The notes: generated by a model from the letters alone, not told the origin. A stretch of DNA of 64,000 nucleotides from Ornithinimicrobium cryptoxanthini (GCF_023923205.1 NZ_CP099490.1:3596001-3660000), one strand, 5' to 3'. Shown: positions 8,313-16,790, counted from the first letter of the stretch. Translations and numbers: made by a program.

Positions 8313-8543
8313 ATGGAACCGGTGAAGGTGCAGTACGCCAAGACCCATCTGTCTGCGCTTCTGGCCGCCGTCGAGCGGGGCGAGGAGATCATCATTGCGC
8401 GAGGAGACCGCCCTGTGGCGCGGCTCTCCCCACTTGACGAACGACACGATCGGGAGCTCGGTTTCGTCCACTACTCGGTTCCTGCGCAGTTCTTCGAGCC
8501 ACTGCCCGAGGAGGAACTCGCGGACTGGGAGGGGACTGCGTGA
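8313..8543 (+). CDS. Type II antitoxin, Phd/YefM-like
   Basis: A 76-residue protein. Its N-terminus (VKVQYAKTHLSALLAAVERG, then EIIIARGDRPVARL) is the canonical Phd/YefM DNA-binding fold. The acidic C-terminus (PEEELADWEGTA) should wrap the toxin. Such antitoxins neutralise a PIN-type RNase and repress their own promoter. The stop overlaps the GTG of the toxin by 4 bp. Only TAC is used for Tyr, unlike the surrounding backbone genes, consistent with a transferred module. The partner toxin frame is broken (see next entry), so this antitoxin may now be an orphan. Confidence 0.88.
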   Translation: MEPVKVQYAKTHLSALLAAVERGEEIIIARGDRPVARLSPLDERHDRELGFVHYSVPAQFFEPLPEEELADWEGTA

Positions 8544-8930
8544 CTCTGCTTCTGGACACCCACGCACTGCTGTGGGCGCTGACTGATCCCCAGCGACTCG
8601 GTCCCGTCGCGCGACCCGCCATCGCCACGAGCTCCACGCGTCTCGTCGTCTCGGCAGCGTCCGCCTGGGAGATCGCCACCAAGCAGCGCATCGGCACACT
8701 GCCGCACGCCGATGCACTGGTGGGCGGGTACGGACGTCACCTCGATCGTCTGGGAGTGACCCGGCTGCCGATCACAGATGAGCACGCGCTCCTCGCCGGA
8801 ACAACTTGACTGGCAGCATCGCGACCCCTTCGACCGCATGCTCGCCGCCCAGGCGATGCTCGAGTCGTTGACGCTGGTGACTCATAACGCGGCGTTCACC
8901 CGCCTCTCGGGGCTCGCCACGCTGTGGTGA
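8540..8930 (+). pseudogene. VapC-like PIN-domain toxin, frameshifted
   Basis: The first frame (GTG 8540 to TGA 8809) encodes 89 residues starting TLLLDTHALLWAL, with the first PIN aspartate and the SAASAWEIATK segment with its acidic residue. It stops at LLAGTT. From about 8800 to 8930 another frame encodes the missing end, LDWQHRDPFDRMLAAQAMLE and then LTLVTHNAAF and SGLATLW, which holds the last conserved PIN aspartates. Removing one A from GGAACAACTTGAC restores a normal protein of about 129 residues. The gene is therefore interrupted by a single-base insertion, or the sequence has an error there, or the frame is shifted during translation. As written, the toxin lacks part of its active site and is probably inactive. 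Confidence 0.82.
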
Positions 8931-8971
8931 GCGGCACGTGTCCCTGTGCGTCACGGACTAGGGTCGGGCGG

Positions 8972-9520
8972 GTGACCGTCACTCTCGCCAGGCTCAACCC
9001 CACCGGCTCAGACGGTGCTGAGCTGGTGGACTTCATGACCCGCAACGAGTTCCCGTTCCACGTCGGTCACCGACCGACTCAGGAGCAGGTCGAGGCCGCG
9101 ATCACCGACGGGGCGTTTCGGAACGAGGACAACGACTCGTTCTGGGTCGAGCACGACGAGCTCGGCCGGGTCGGTTTCTTTCGGCTCGAGGACCTCACCG
9201 ACGGGGCCCCGCTGTTCGACCTGCGGCTCGACGCGTCGTTCCGGGGGCAGGGGCTCGGGCAGGAGATCCTGCGTGTGGCGGCCGACCACGTCTTCACCAC
9301 GATGCCCGAGGTGATCCGGTTCGAGGGGCAGACCCGGGAGGACAACATCGCGATGCGCAAGACCTTCCTGCGCTGCGGGTGGGTCAAGGAGGCGCACTAC
9401 CGTCAGGGCTGGCCGGTGGAGGGCGGCGAGCCCGTGGCCTCAGTCGCCTACGGCCTGCTGCGGCAGGACTGGGAGCGCGGGCGGACGACGACATTCGTGT
9501 GGGAGGACCTTGAGGTCTGA
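8972..9520 (+). CDS. GNAT-family N-acetyltransferase
   Basis: A 182-residue acetyltransferase. Motif A is visible as LRLDASFRGQGLGQEILRVAADHVF, with the acetyl-CoA-binding R/QGxGQE turn, and a late segment TREDNIAMRKTFLRCGW matches motif B. Enzymes of this type acetylate small amines or protein N-termini; the substrate here is unknown. The frame is open from 8924, but the GTG at 8972 is preferred because it starts just before the first strand and avoids overlap with the toxin remnant. Tyr codons are TAC only. Confidence 0.85.
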   Translation: MTVTLARLNPTGSDGAELVDFMTRNEFPFHVGHRPTQEQVEAAITDGAFRNEDNDSFWVEHDELGRVGFFRLEDLTDGAPLFDLRLDASFRGQGLGQEILRVAADHVFTTMPEVIRFEGQTREDNIAMRKTFLRCGWVKEAHYRQGWPVEGGEPVASVAYGLLRQDWERGRTTTFVWEDLEV

Positions 9521-9575
9521 CACGGCTTCACGGTCAGGTCGAGGACGCGGGCCCGTTCGAACAGACCACGACGAT

Positions 9576-9592
9576 TCTCGAGCTGCCCGAGA
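9576..9592. terminator. Weak hairpin between convergent genes
   Basis: TCTCG (9576-9580) and CGAGA (9588-9592) pair around a 7-base loop in the 136-bp gap between the acetyltransferase gene and zwf. A second small stem (9612-9616 with 9623-9627) follows. No U tract. Weak evidence. Confidence 0.25.
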
Positions 9593-9656
9593 CCATGAGA
9601 AAAAGTGGAGCGCGGACCACGCCGCGACAAGACTGCGTGGAGGACGTGCGAAACCC

Positions 9657-11102
9657 CTACATTTTCGGAGGCGGGATCGTGCCCCAGCCGTCGGGGCCGG
9701 CCGAGCCCGCGGGGTACTCCTGCATCGGCACCTGATCGGCCTTCCACGCCGACAGCACCGGCTCCACGATGCGCCAGCAGTCCTCGGCCACGTCGCCGCG
9801 GATCGACAGCAGTGGGTCGCCGTCCAGGATCCGGCCCAGGACCTCGCCATAGGGCAGCATGCGCGAGTCGGCGAGCTTGGCGTGCAGCTCCTTCTGCTCC
9901 AGGTCGAACGGATCACCCTCGGCGTTGATCGACAGCGACAGGATCATCTCTGCGGGCTTGAGCTCGAGGATGAACTTGTCGGGCACGTCCGGGCCGTGCA
10001 GCCCATGCGGCAGGCTCGTCGGTGGCCGGAACTCGACCTCGATGCGCTTGCACGGAACGCCCAGCGCCTTGCCGCTGCGCAGGATGAACGGCGTGCCCCG
10101 CCACCGGTCGTTGTCGATCTCCACAACCATCTCCGCCAGGGTCTCGGTGTTGAGCGCGGGGTCCACCCCCTCCTCGGCGACATAGTCCGGCACGGACCGC
10201 GCACCGATCGTGCCGGCGGTGTAGCGCGCCCGCCGGGACGCCGTCACGGGGTCACCTCCCCAGACACGGGTGGCCGTCAGGACCTCTGCCTTCAGCGACC
10301 GCACCTCGTCCTCGTCCAGCGACGCGGGCGCCTCCATGGCGAAGAACGCCAGGATCTGCAGCAGGTGGGACTGGATCATGTCGACCAGGGCGCCCGCCTT
10401 GTCGTAGTAGCCGGCGCGCTCCTCCAGGGCGAGCTTCTCGTCATAGGAGATGACGACCTTCTCGATGTGCTCAGAGGACCAGACCGGCTGCAGCACACGG
10501 TTGGCGAAGCGGACGCCGAGCAGGTTGAGCACCGTGCTGCGACCCAGGAAGTGGTCGACGCGATAGATGCTGTTCTCCTCGACCACCTTGAGCAGCTGCA
10601 CGTTGAGCGCCCGCGCCGACTCGAGGTCGGTGCCAAACGGCTTCTCCAGCGCGAGCCGCGTCTGGTCGGAGACCCCACGCTGCTCCAGCAGCTGACAGAC
10701 CTGGACGCTGATGGCAGGGGGCAGCGCAAAATACAGCACGACGGGGTCGCCGACCGAGGTGAGCAACGCGTCGAGCTGGTCGGGCTCGAGCAGGTCGGCC
10801 TTGACGTAGACCGTGTCGGCGCAGGCCGCGTCCACCACGTCGGCGGGCGCCTGCACGGAGGCGAAGGCCGTGCGGACGGTGTCGGCCCACTCCTCCTGGC
10901 TCATATCGGCGCGGTCGGCGCCCACCACCCGCACCCGGCGGTCGGTCTCGACGGCCAACAGCGAGCCGAGGCCGGGCAGCAGCAGCCGACTGGTCAGGTC
11001 CCCGGACGCCCCCAGGATCAGCAGGGTGGTGGTGTCGTCCGATGACCCGGCAACTGCGGCGTCGCTCGGCTGGCTCGCGGGAGTGGTCTGCTCATCGCTC
11101 AT
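9657..11102 (-). CDS. zwf: Glucose-6-phosphate 1-dehydrogenase
   Basis: A 481-residue enzyme of the oxidative pentose phosphate pathway that makes 6-phosphogluconolactone and NADPH. Visible are the NADP motif GASGDL at 31-36, EKPFG at 153-157 and the substrate-binding RVDHFLG at 181-187. Length is normal for the family. The start at 11102 (MSDEQ) is chosen because the upstream 19 codons from GTG 11159 are not family-like; ribosome sites are weak for both. In many actinobacteria zwf sits with tal, tkt and opcA. Here it stands alone, so it may be a second copy. Confidence 0.92.
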   Translation of the reverse strand: MSDEQTTPASQPSDAAVAGSSDDTTTLLILGASGDLTSRLLLPGLGSLLAVETDRRVRVVGADRADMSQEEWADTVRTAFASVQAPADVVDAACADTVYVKADLLEPDQLDALLTSVGDPVVLYFALPPAISVQVCQLLEQRGVSDQTRLALEKPFGTDLESARALNVQLLKVVEENSIYRVDHFLGRSTVLNLLGVRFANRVLQPVWSSEHIEKVVISYDEKLALEERAGYYDKAGALVDMIQSHLLQILAFFAMEAPASLDEDEVRSLKAEVLTATRVWGGDPVTASRRARYTAGTIGARSVPDYVAEEGVDPALNTETLAEMVVEIDNDRWRGTPFILRSGKALGVPCKRIEVEFRPPTSLPHGLHGPDVPDKFILELKPAEMILSLSINAEGDPFDLEQKELHAKLADSRMLPYGEVLGRILDGDPLLSIRGDVAEDCWRIVEPVLSAWKADQVPMQEYPAGSAGPDGWGTIPPPKM

Positions 11103-11203
11103 CCGGCCAGTGTTCCAGCCCGCACCGACATGGTGCGACCCGGCAGTCTCGTCCGGCACCCCACCACCACCCGCTCAAGACAGTGTCGTATGCCGTCAGC
11201 TGG

Positions 11204-11794
11204 CTAACCCTGTCGGCCCACCAGCGCCAGCAGCTCCTGCGCCGGCGAGCTGTCCGTCCCGGTGGGCAGCGGCGGACCGAACCGGTGCGGTCGGTCGACG
11301 TCACTGACCAGCAGTGGCGCATAGCTGAGCAGGTCCTCGGCGAGCGGGCGTGGGATCGGACGCGTGAGGCGGCACGCGCGCCCGACGTCCCAGGCGTGGA
11401 CGGTGATCTCCAGCGCCCCGGCAGCGGCGAGCAGCCCGGCCTGCAGCTCGGAGCCGCCGACCCGGAAGATCACCGGGGCCTGTGGTCCCATCCAGGACTC
11501 CATCAGCGCGCAGGCACGTGTCTGCAGTTGCGCCACCTGCTCGGCGACGGCCAGGTCGCTGGGCCCGAAGGCGGGTGGTTCGAGGATCGCGATGCCACCG
11601 ACCACCGCCGCCTGCTCGAGCGTGCGCAGGGACGAGCCCATGTGGGTGAGCAGGTCAGCGAGGGTCCACGCCGCGCACGGTGTCGGCACATCTCCGGCGG
11701 TGGTGGCCGCCGCGACCAGCGTGCCCCGCGCATAGTCGACCGAGCGTTCCAGCAGGCCGAGCTCGGGCAGCGTCCCGACCGGCGCGGCGCTCAC
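11204..11794 (-). CDS. DinB-like/mycothiol-dependent-isomerase-type protein (TIGR03086-like)
   Basis: A 196-residue protein of the DinB-like four-helix fold. Characteristic segments are TPCAAWTLADLLTHMGSSL near residues 40-58, where the His is a likely metal ligand, and ALEITVHAWDVGRA near 130-143 with a second metal His. Relatives bind a divalent metal, and some use mycothiol. Its GTG overlaps the stop of the ECF sigma gene (GTGA), so it is translated with it. It may act as a detoxifying enzyme or sensor controlled by that sigma factor; this is inferred only from position. Confidence 0.75.
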   Translation of the reverse strand: MSAAPVGTLPELGLLERSVDYARGTLVAAATTAGDVPTPCAAWTLADLLTHMGSSLRTLEQAAVVGGIAILEPPAFGPSDLAVAEQVAQLQTRACALMESWMGPQAPVIFRVGGSELQAGLLAAAGALEITVHAWDVGRACRLTRPIPRPLAEDLLSYAPLLVSDVDRPHRFGPPLPTGTDSSPAQELLALVGRQG

Positions 11795-12819
11795 GGCACC
11801 GGGGTCTGGCTGTCGCTGACTCGCACGCGTGGCCCCGTCGAGCCGGGCGGCAACGACTCCGGGAGTCCGCACAGCGCAAAGAGCTGGGTGTCGAAGAACG
11901 CGCCGACGTGCGAGACCTGACGCTGGTCGAGGGTCAGCACCTGCAGATGGAACGGCTGGAAGGACCCGTCGGGCTGTTTCATATAGAGCCCGAACGCCGG
12001 CTGTCCGTTGGCGGAGGTCGGCAGCATGATCATCTCGTGCACCTGGCCGGGGCACTTCTGCGCGATCAGGCGCGAGATCGCCTCGGGGCCGGAGTACCAC
12101 TCCGGGAACGGCGGCATCTCCCAGACCGCCTGGTCGGTGAACATCGCCACCAGCGCCTCGACGTCCTTCTCCCAGAACGCCGTGACATAGCGCTGCAGCA
12201 GCTCCTCCTGCTCGGCGTCCAGCGGCTCAGGAGCCTGGTCGCGCTCCAGCTGAGCGGCCCGCACCGCGGCCCGCGCCCGCTGCAGGGCACTGTTGACCGC
12301 AGCCGTCGAGGTGCCGACCGCCTCCGCGACCTCGGCGGCCCGCCACTGCAGCACGTCCCGCAGCACGAGGGCGGCGCGCTGGCGCGGTGGCAGGTGCTGC
12401 AGGGCCGCGATGAAGGCGAGGTGGACGCTCTCGCGCTGCTCGGCCGCGTCCTCGGGGCCGCTGCCGCCCATCGAGTCGGGCAGCGGTGAGAGCCACGGCA
12501 CCTCACCAGGCTCGGACAACGGGGTGTCGGGGTCCGAGCTGGGCTGTCCCAGCCCGGTCGGCAGGGGTCGTCGGGCGCGTCCCTCGAGCGCCGTGAGGCA
12601 GACGTTGGTGGCGATCCGATAGAGCCAGGTGCGCATCGACGAGCGGTCCTCAAACTTGTCATAGGCCCGCCAAGCGCGCAGATAGGTCTCCTGCACCAGG
12701 TCCTCGGCGTCGTGCGCCGAGCCGGACATCCGATAGCAGTGCGCCAGCAGCTCGCGGCGGAACCCCTCGGCACGCGTCATGAACTCGTCGGTCCCCGTGC
12801 TCGGGCCAGTGGTGCTCAT
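11791..12819 (-). CDS. ECF sigma factor with C-terminal SnoaL-like domain (SigG/SigJ type)
   Basis: A 342-residue sigma factor. Region 2 (about 13-80) includes DAEDLVQETYLRAWR, and region 4 (about 130-195) contains LPPRQRAALVLRDVLQWRAAEVAEAVGT. The last 130 residues form a SnoaL/NTF2-like domain (YVTAFWEKDVEALVAMFTDQAVW). ECF groups with this extension have no classical anti-sigma factor, and the domain itself is thought to tune activity. The linker with PWLSPLPD resembles the mycobacterial SigG group, but I would not assign the name firmly. The next gene is coupled by a 4-bp overlap. Confidence 0.88.
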   Translation of the reverse strand: MSTTGPSTGTDEFMTRAEGFRRELLAHCYRMSGSAHDAEDLVQETYLRAWRAYDKFEDRSSMRTWLYRIATNVCLTALEGRARRPLPTGLGQPSSDPDTPLSEPGEVPWLSPLPDSMGGSGPEDAAEQRESVHLAFIAALQHLPPRQRAALVLRDVLQWRAAEVAEAVGTSTAAVNSALQRARAAVRAAQLERDQAPEPLDAEQEELLQRYVTAFWEKDVEALVAMFTDQAVWEMPPFPEWYSGPEAISRLIAQKCPGQVHEMIMLPTSANGQPAFGLYMKQPDGSFQPFHLQVLTLDQRQVSHVGAFFDTQLFALCGLPESLPPGSTGPRVRVSDSQTPVP

Positions 12820-12922
12820 CGACTGCCCTTCCCTCGTCCAGTCAGTATGCCGCGCAGCCGGCTCGGTGCGCTCGGTGAGGGTTGACCGGTCGGCCCGGCA
12901 GAACTCATCGGTGGGCCAGTGC

Positions 12923-12947
12923 GATGTCCACCGGACCCGTGGACATC
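12923..12947. terminator. Hairpin at the end of the amidase gene
   Basis: GATGTCCAC (12923-12931) and GTGGACATC (12939-12947) form a perfect 9-bp stem with loop CGGACCC, overlapping the amidase stop codon. It separates the amidase from the sigma factor gene on the same strand. No U tract follows. Confidence 0.5.
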
Positions 12948-14376
12948 AGGACAGTAGCTGCTCCACGTGGGACGCGACCGCCAGCAGGTCCTGGTCGCCA
13001 CCGGTCCGCCCGATCAGCTGCACCCCCAGCAGGGTGCCCCCAGAGTCTCGCCAGGGCAGCGAGATCGCAGGGTGTCCGGAGAAGTTGAACGGCATCGTCA
13101 ACCTGGTCAGGGAGAGCTGCACGGTCACCAGGTCGCCGTCGACCTCCACGTGCGAGACCTCGGGGGCGGTGGCGGGGATCGCCGTCGTCGGACACAGCAG
13201 CACGTGGCAGTGCGCCAGCGCCGCGTCCACCTGGCGGCGCCACCTCACCGTCAGCTCGCGCGCCACCGTCAGCTGCTCGTCCGTCCGCGCCAGACCGGCC
13301 TCGAGGCGGAGCCGCACATCCGCGGGCAGCTCACGGCCGTGCGCTCGCAGGGTGGGGAGGTTGGTGGCGAGGGCCTCGGCTCCCAGCACGGCGATCTGGG
13401 CGCCTGGGATGTGTCGTGCCAGATCGAGCTCGACCGGAGTCAGCTCGACCCCGGCACGGTCCAGCACCGTGAGCGCCTCACCCAGCGCCGCACGGATCGG
13501 CGCGCTCAGGCCCTCGTCGAAGTAGCCCCCGAGCAGGCCGACCCGGATCCGGCCCTGCGGCTCCTGCGGCAGCTGCCACGAGTGCCAGCCAGCGAGGGTG
13601 CCCACGGCGGCAGCGACGACTTCGACGGAGCCGGCGAGCGGGCCGATGTGGTCGAGGGTCGGCGACAGCGGGTGGCAGCCTTCGAGGCTGACCAGCCCGC
13701 GCGTCGGCTTCAGCCCGACGACCCCGCACAGCGCGGCCGGGATGCGGATCGAGCCGGAGGTGTCGGTCCCGAGCGTGAGCGCTGCGCTGCGCTCGGCGAC
13801 GGCCACCGCCGAGCCGCTGCTCGAACCACCGGGGATAGCACCAGGGGAGGCAGGGTTGCGTGGGACGCCCCAGTCACTGCTGGTGCCCGTGGCGCCATAG
13901 GCGAGGGCGTGCAGGTTGGTCGTCCCGCGGATCGTCGCTCCCGCAGCCCGCAGCGCGTGCACGGCGGGAGCGTCGCGGACCGCGGGACCAGCGCGGTGCG
14001 CCCGCGTCCCGGCCGTGACCGTGCAGCCCTCGACGTCCAGCAGGTCCTTGATGCCGACCTCGAAGCCGGTGAGCCGTCCACCGGGGTGCACACGTGGAGC
14101 GTCGAGCACCGTGATCCAGGTCGGCGCCTCGCGGGCCACCACCGGCAGAGCCGGCGGCGTGGGGAGCGGCCGGCGTCCGGCCCAGCTCAACTCCGGCAGA
14201 CCACCTGGACGCTCAGCGTCCATCGAGTGGGCGTCAAAAGCGCGCAGCGTCTCCAGCGTCGCCTCGTCCTGACGATGTCGCTGCTCCAGTTCGTCGGCCG
14301 AAGAGAGGAGGGTCAGGCCGAGCGACTCGGCGCGCTCTCGCAGCTGCGACAAGTTCCTGCTGACCAGCGCCGCCAC
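12946..14376 (-). CDS. Amidase signature family hydrolase
   Basis: A 476-residue amidase with the Ser-cisSer-Lys triad elements visible: the lysine in VGIKDLLDV, the Gly/Ser-rich GGSSSGSAVAVA, and GTDTSGSIRIPAALCGVVGLKPT with the nucleophilic serine. It hydrolyses an amide to acid and ammonia (or amine); the substrate is unknown. It follows the M20 amidohydrolase gene by 44 bp on the same strand, suggesting a two-step amide degradation operon. The start is GTG at 14376 with no good ribosome site, and an inverted repeat covers the start codon. Confidence 0.9.
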   Translation of the reverse strand: MAALVSRNLSQLRERAESLGLTLLSSADELEQRHRQDEATLETLRAFDAHSMDAERPGGLPELSWAGRRPLPTPPALPVVAREAPTWITVLDAPRVHPGGRLTGFEVGIKDLLDVEGCTVTAGTRAHRAGPAVRDAPAVHALRAAGATIRGTTNLHALAYGATGTSSDWGVPRNPASPGAIPGGSSSGSAVAVAERSAALTLGTDTSGSIRIPAALCGVVGLKPTRGLVSLEGCHPLSPTLDHIGPLAGSVEVVAAAVGTLAGWHSWQLPQEPQGRIRVGLLGGYFDEGLSAPIRAALGEALTVLDRAGVELTPVELDLARHIPGAQIAVLGAEALATNLPTLRAHGRELPADVRLRLEAGLARTDEQLTVARELTVRWRRQVDAALAHCHVLLCPTTAIPATAPEVSHVEVDGDLVTVQLSLTRLTMPFNFSGHPAISLPWRDSGGTLLGVQLIGRTGGDQDLLAVASHVEQLLS

Positions 14377-14384
14377 TGGTCAGC
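14359..14384 (-). promoter_or_regulatory. Inverted repeat covering the amidase start codon
   Basis: GCTGACCAG (14359-14367) and CTGGTCAGC (14376-14384) are perfect 9-bp complements with an 8-base loop. The GTG start of the amidase (14376-14374) lies at the edge of one arm. In mRNA this stem could limit initiation on the downstream gene. The effect is inferred. Confidence 0.35.
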
Positions 14385-14420
14385 GGCCCCCGGTGCGTCC
14401 ACCACCGTGGGTGAGCATGC

Positions 14421-15659
14421 TCAGCCGTGCTCCGTGCCGACCTGAGCGGTCCGACGCAGCGCCACCTCGGCATACCAGGCAGCGGCGTCCGGGACGACGA
14501 CGTCGTCAAACTCCGCCCTCGGCGAGTGGTTGGTCGGTGCGTTGCGATAGTCCTGCGCCGGGCAGGCACTGACGAAGAAGTAGGCACCGGGCACCTCGTT
14601 CAGCACGAACGACATGTCTTCCGAGCCCATCTCGGGGGTGGGGCGGTCGACATACTGCTCGGGGCCGAACAGGTCCTCGACGGCCCGGCGAGCGAGCGCA
14701 TACTCCCGCTCGTCGTTGATCGTCGCGGGATAGGCCTCCGTCGTCCACATCCGCGCGGTCTGCCCATGCGCGGCGGCGACGTGGTGCGTGACGCGCTCGA
14801 TGTTGGCCAGCGCCAGCTCGCGGGTCTCGGGCGAGAAGGTGCGCAGGGTCGCGGACAGCTCGCCGGTGTCGCCGATGATGTTGTCCTTGGTGCCGGCTGC
14901 GATGCGCCCCACCGTCAGCACCACGGTGTCAAAGGGGTCGAAGCTGCGGCTGAGCATCGTCTGCAGCGCCAGCACGATCTCGCACAGGACCGGCACGGGG
15001 TCGAGCGAGAAGTGCGGCTGCGACCCGTGACCGCCCCGACCGGTCACCTCGATGTGCACCGTGTCGGCCGCCGCCATGATGGCGGTCGGCCGCGAGAACC
15101 ACTGGCGCAGAGGGAACTCCGAGGACGAGACGTGCATCGCATAGGCCGCCTCGACCGGCCGGCCGGCCGCGGACAGCAGCCCCTCGGCCAGCATTGGCTC
15201 AGCCCCGCCCGGTCCCTCCTCGGCGGGCTGGAACATCAGGACGACGTCGCCCGCCAGCTCATCGCGCAGTCGGTGCAGGATGCGCGCGGCACCGACCAGG
15301 GAGGCCGTATGCAGATCGTGCCCGCAGGCGTGCATCTGTCCGACGTGGGTGGACTGGTAGTCCAGGTGGGCCAGGTCCTCGGTCACCGGCAGGCCGTCCA
15401 TATCGCCGCGCAGGAGCACGACGGGACGGTCGGTCCGGCCCTCGGGAGGCGGCGCGGTGCCACGCAGGACGGCCACGACCGAGGAGAGCCCCTCGCCGGT
15501 GGTGATCTCCAGGTCGAGGCCGGCCAGCTCGTCCAGCACCTTCTGCTGGGTCAGCGGGAGGTGGAGCCCCAGCTCCGGGATCTGGTGCAGCTCACGCCGG
15601 AGGGCGACCAGCTCGGGTCGCAGCTCCTCGGCGATCTCACGGGTGCGCATAGCCCCCAT
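14421..15659 (-). CDS. M20-family amidohydrolase (N-acyl amino acid/IAA-amide hydrolase type)
   Basis: A 412-residue metallohydrolase. The dinuclear-metal motifs are seen in order: RGDMDGLPV, MHACGHDLHTA, QPAEEGPGGAEPM, GRGGHGSQPH and GSEDMSFVL, plus NHSPRAEFDD near the end. The family cleaves N-acyl or hippurate-like amides. Peptidase dimerisation segments lie around residues 190-300. The start at 15659 gives MGAMRTREIAEEL; an internal Met four residues later is also possible. It heads the likely operon with the amidase. Together the two could release an acid and ammonia from an amide of an amino acid, but this is inferred. Confidence 0.9.
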   Translation of the reverse strand: MGAMRTREIAEELRPELVALRRELHQIPELGLHLPLTQQKVLDELAGLDLEITTGEGLSSVVAVLRGTAPPPEGRTDRPVVLLRGDMDGLPVTEDLAHLDYQSTHVGQMHACGHDLHTASLVGAARILHRLRDELAGDVVLMFQPAEEGPGGAEPMLAEGLLSAAGRPVEAAYAMHVSSSEFPLRQWFSRPTAIMAAADTVHIEVTGRGGHGSQPHFSLDPVPVLCEIVLALQTMLSRSFDPFDTVVLTVGRIAAGTKDNIIGDTGELSATLRTFSPETRELALANIERVTHHVAAAHGQTARMWTTEAYPATINDEREYALARRAVEDLFGPEQYVDRPTPEMGSEDMSFVLNEVPGAYFFVSACPAQDYRNAPTNHSPRAEFDDVVVPDAAAWYAEVALRRTAQVGTEHG

Positions 15660-15680
15660 CCTGACAGCACCGGGTGTGGC

Positions 15681-16790
15681 TCAGTTGACCCGTCCGTAGC
15701 CGGAGACGCCGGAGAAGATGTTGCGCTTCTGGACCGGGATGCCGGGCTTGCCCGAGTCCCAGATCTGCCCGCCGCCGGCATAGATGCCGACGTGGTAGGC
15801 GGGGGAGCCCCAGAAGACGAGGTCGCCGGGCTGCGGGCTGCTGACCGGGGTGGCGTAGGACTGCTGGGCGGCGGCGGAGCGCGGGAGGCTGATGCCGAGC
15901 TGGCCGAAGACATACTGCGTGTAGCCGGAGCAGTCGAAGCCGGTGCTCGGGCTGGTGCCGCCGTAGCGGTACATGATGCCCGCGTACTTCTCAGCCTCGG
16001 CCAGGATCGCGCTGCCCGAGACGTTGTCCGTCGGGTCCTCGGTGACGAGCACGCTGCCGGCCACGTAGCGGCTCGCGGAGGTCTGCAGCCAGCCGTTGCT
16101 GGTCAGCGTCCCGGTCAGCTCGGTGCCCTTGGCGTGGCCGCCGACGACCGAGTGGCTCGTGCTCGGGCCGGAGCGCACGTTGACACTGGTCCGGGTGTAG
16201 CGGGTGACCTCGGTGCTGGACTCCGGCGGGGTCGACACGAGCACCGTGCCGGCGACATAGCGCCCGTTGCCGATGTGCAGCCAGCCGTTAGTCCACGTGC
16301 CGGTCACCTTCGTACCCTTGGGGTAGCCACCGACGACCGAGTGGCTCGTGCTCGGGCCGGAGCGCACGTTGACGCTGGTGCGGGTGTAGCGGGTGACGTC
16401 ACCGGAGGACGGCGGCGTGGAGACCAGAACACTGCCTGCGACATAGCGGCCGTTCCCGAGGTGCAACCAGCCGTTGCTGGTCCAGGTGCCGGTCACCTTC
16501 GTGCCCTTGGCGTAACCGCCGACGACCGAGTGGCTCGTGCTCGGGCCGGAGCGCACGTTGACGCTGGTGCGGGTATACATCGTCACGCTCAGGACGTTGT
16601 CCATCGGCAGCACGACCGGGGTAGCCGGGACCGGCACAGTCGGGGCGGCAGAGCTGGGTCCGGCGGTCAGCAGCGGGACCGCGAGCGCGATCGCCAGCGC
16701 GGTCGTCAGCGCGCGCCGCGGACGGCAGGTGACCACCGGCTTGGGCGTGGTGGCGCGGACAGAGCTGTGGCAGGGCAGGGACGTGGGCAT
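15681..16790 (-). CDS. Secreted SH3b-NlpC/P60 peptidoglycan endopeptidase
   Basis: A 369-residue exported hydrolase. The start at 16790 gives a signal peptide with Arg-rich n-region and hydrophobic core (ALAIALAVPLL), probably cut after SSAA (about residue 49). Three SH3b domains follow, each beginning YTRTSVNVRSGPSTSHSVVGG; their DNA repeats with a 189-bp period (starts at about 16521, 16332 and 16143). The NlpC/P60 domain has the catalytic Cys287 in FDCSGYT and His333 in AYHVGIY. It should cut stem peptides of cell-wall peptidoglycan during growth or division. A CRP-like palindrome lies 125 bp upstream. I see no recognisable c-di-AMP riboswitch in the leader. Confidence 0.92.
   Translation of the reverse strand: MPTSLPCHSSVRATTPKPVVTCRPRRALTTALAIALAVPLLTAGPSSAAPTVPVPATPVVLPMDNVLSVTMYTRTSVNVRSGPSTSHSVVGGYAKGTKVTGTWTSNGWLHLGNGRYVAGSVLVSTPPSSGDVTRYTRTSVNVRSGPSTSHSVVGGYPKGTKVTGTWTNGWLHIGNGRYVAGTVLVSTPPESSTEVTRYTRTSVNVRSGPSTSHSVVGGHAKGTELTGTLTSNGWLQTSASRYVAGSVLVTEDPTDNVSGSAILAEAEKYAGIMYRYGGTSPSTGFDCSGYTQYVFGQLGISLPRSAAAQQSYATPVSSPQPGDLVFWGSPAYHVGIYAGGGQIWDSGKPGIPVQKRNIFSGVSGYGRVN
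16143..16562 (-). repeat. 189-bp-period repeats encoding SH3b domains
   Basis: Three near-identical stretches begin GACGACCGAGTGGCTCGTGC at 16143, 16332 and 16521. The exact 189-bp spacing equals 63 residues per SH3b unit. High nucleotide identity suggests recent duplication or gene conversion. Confidence 0.85.
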
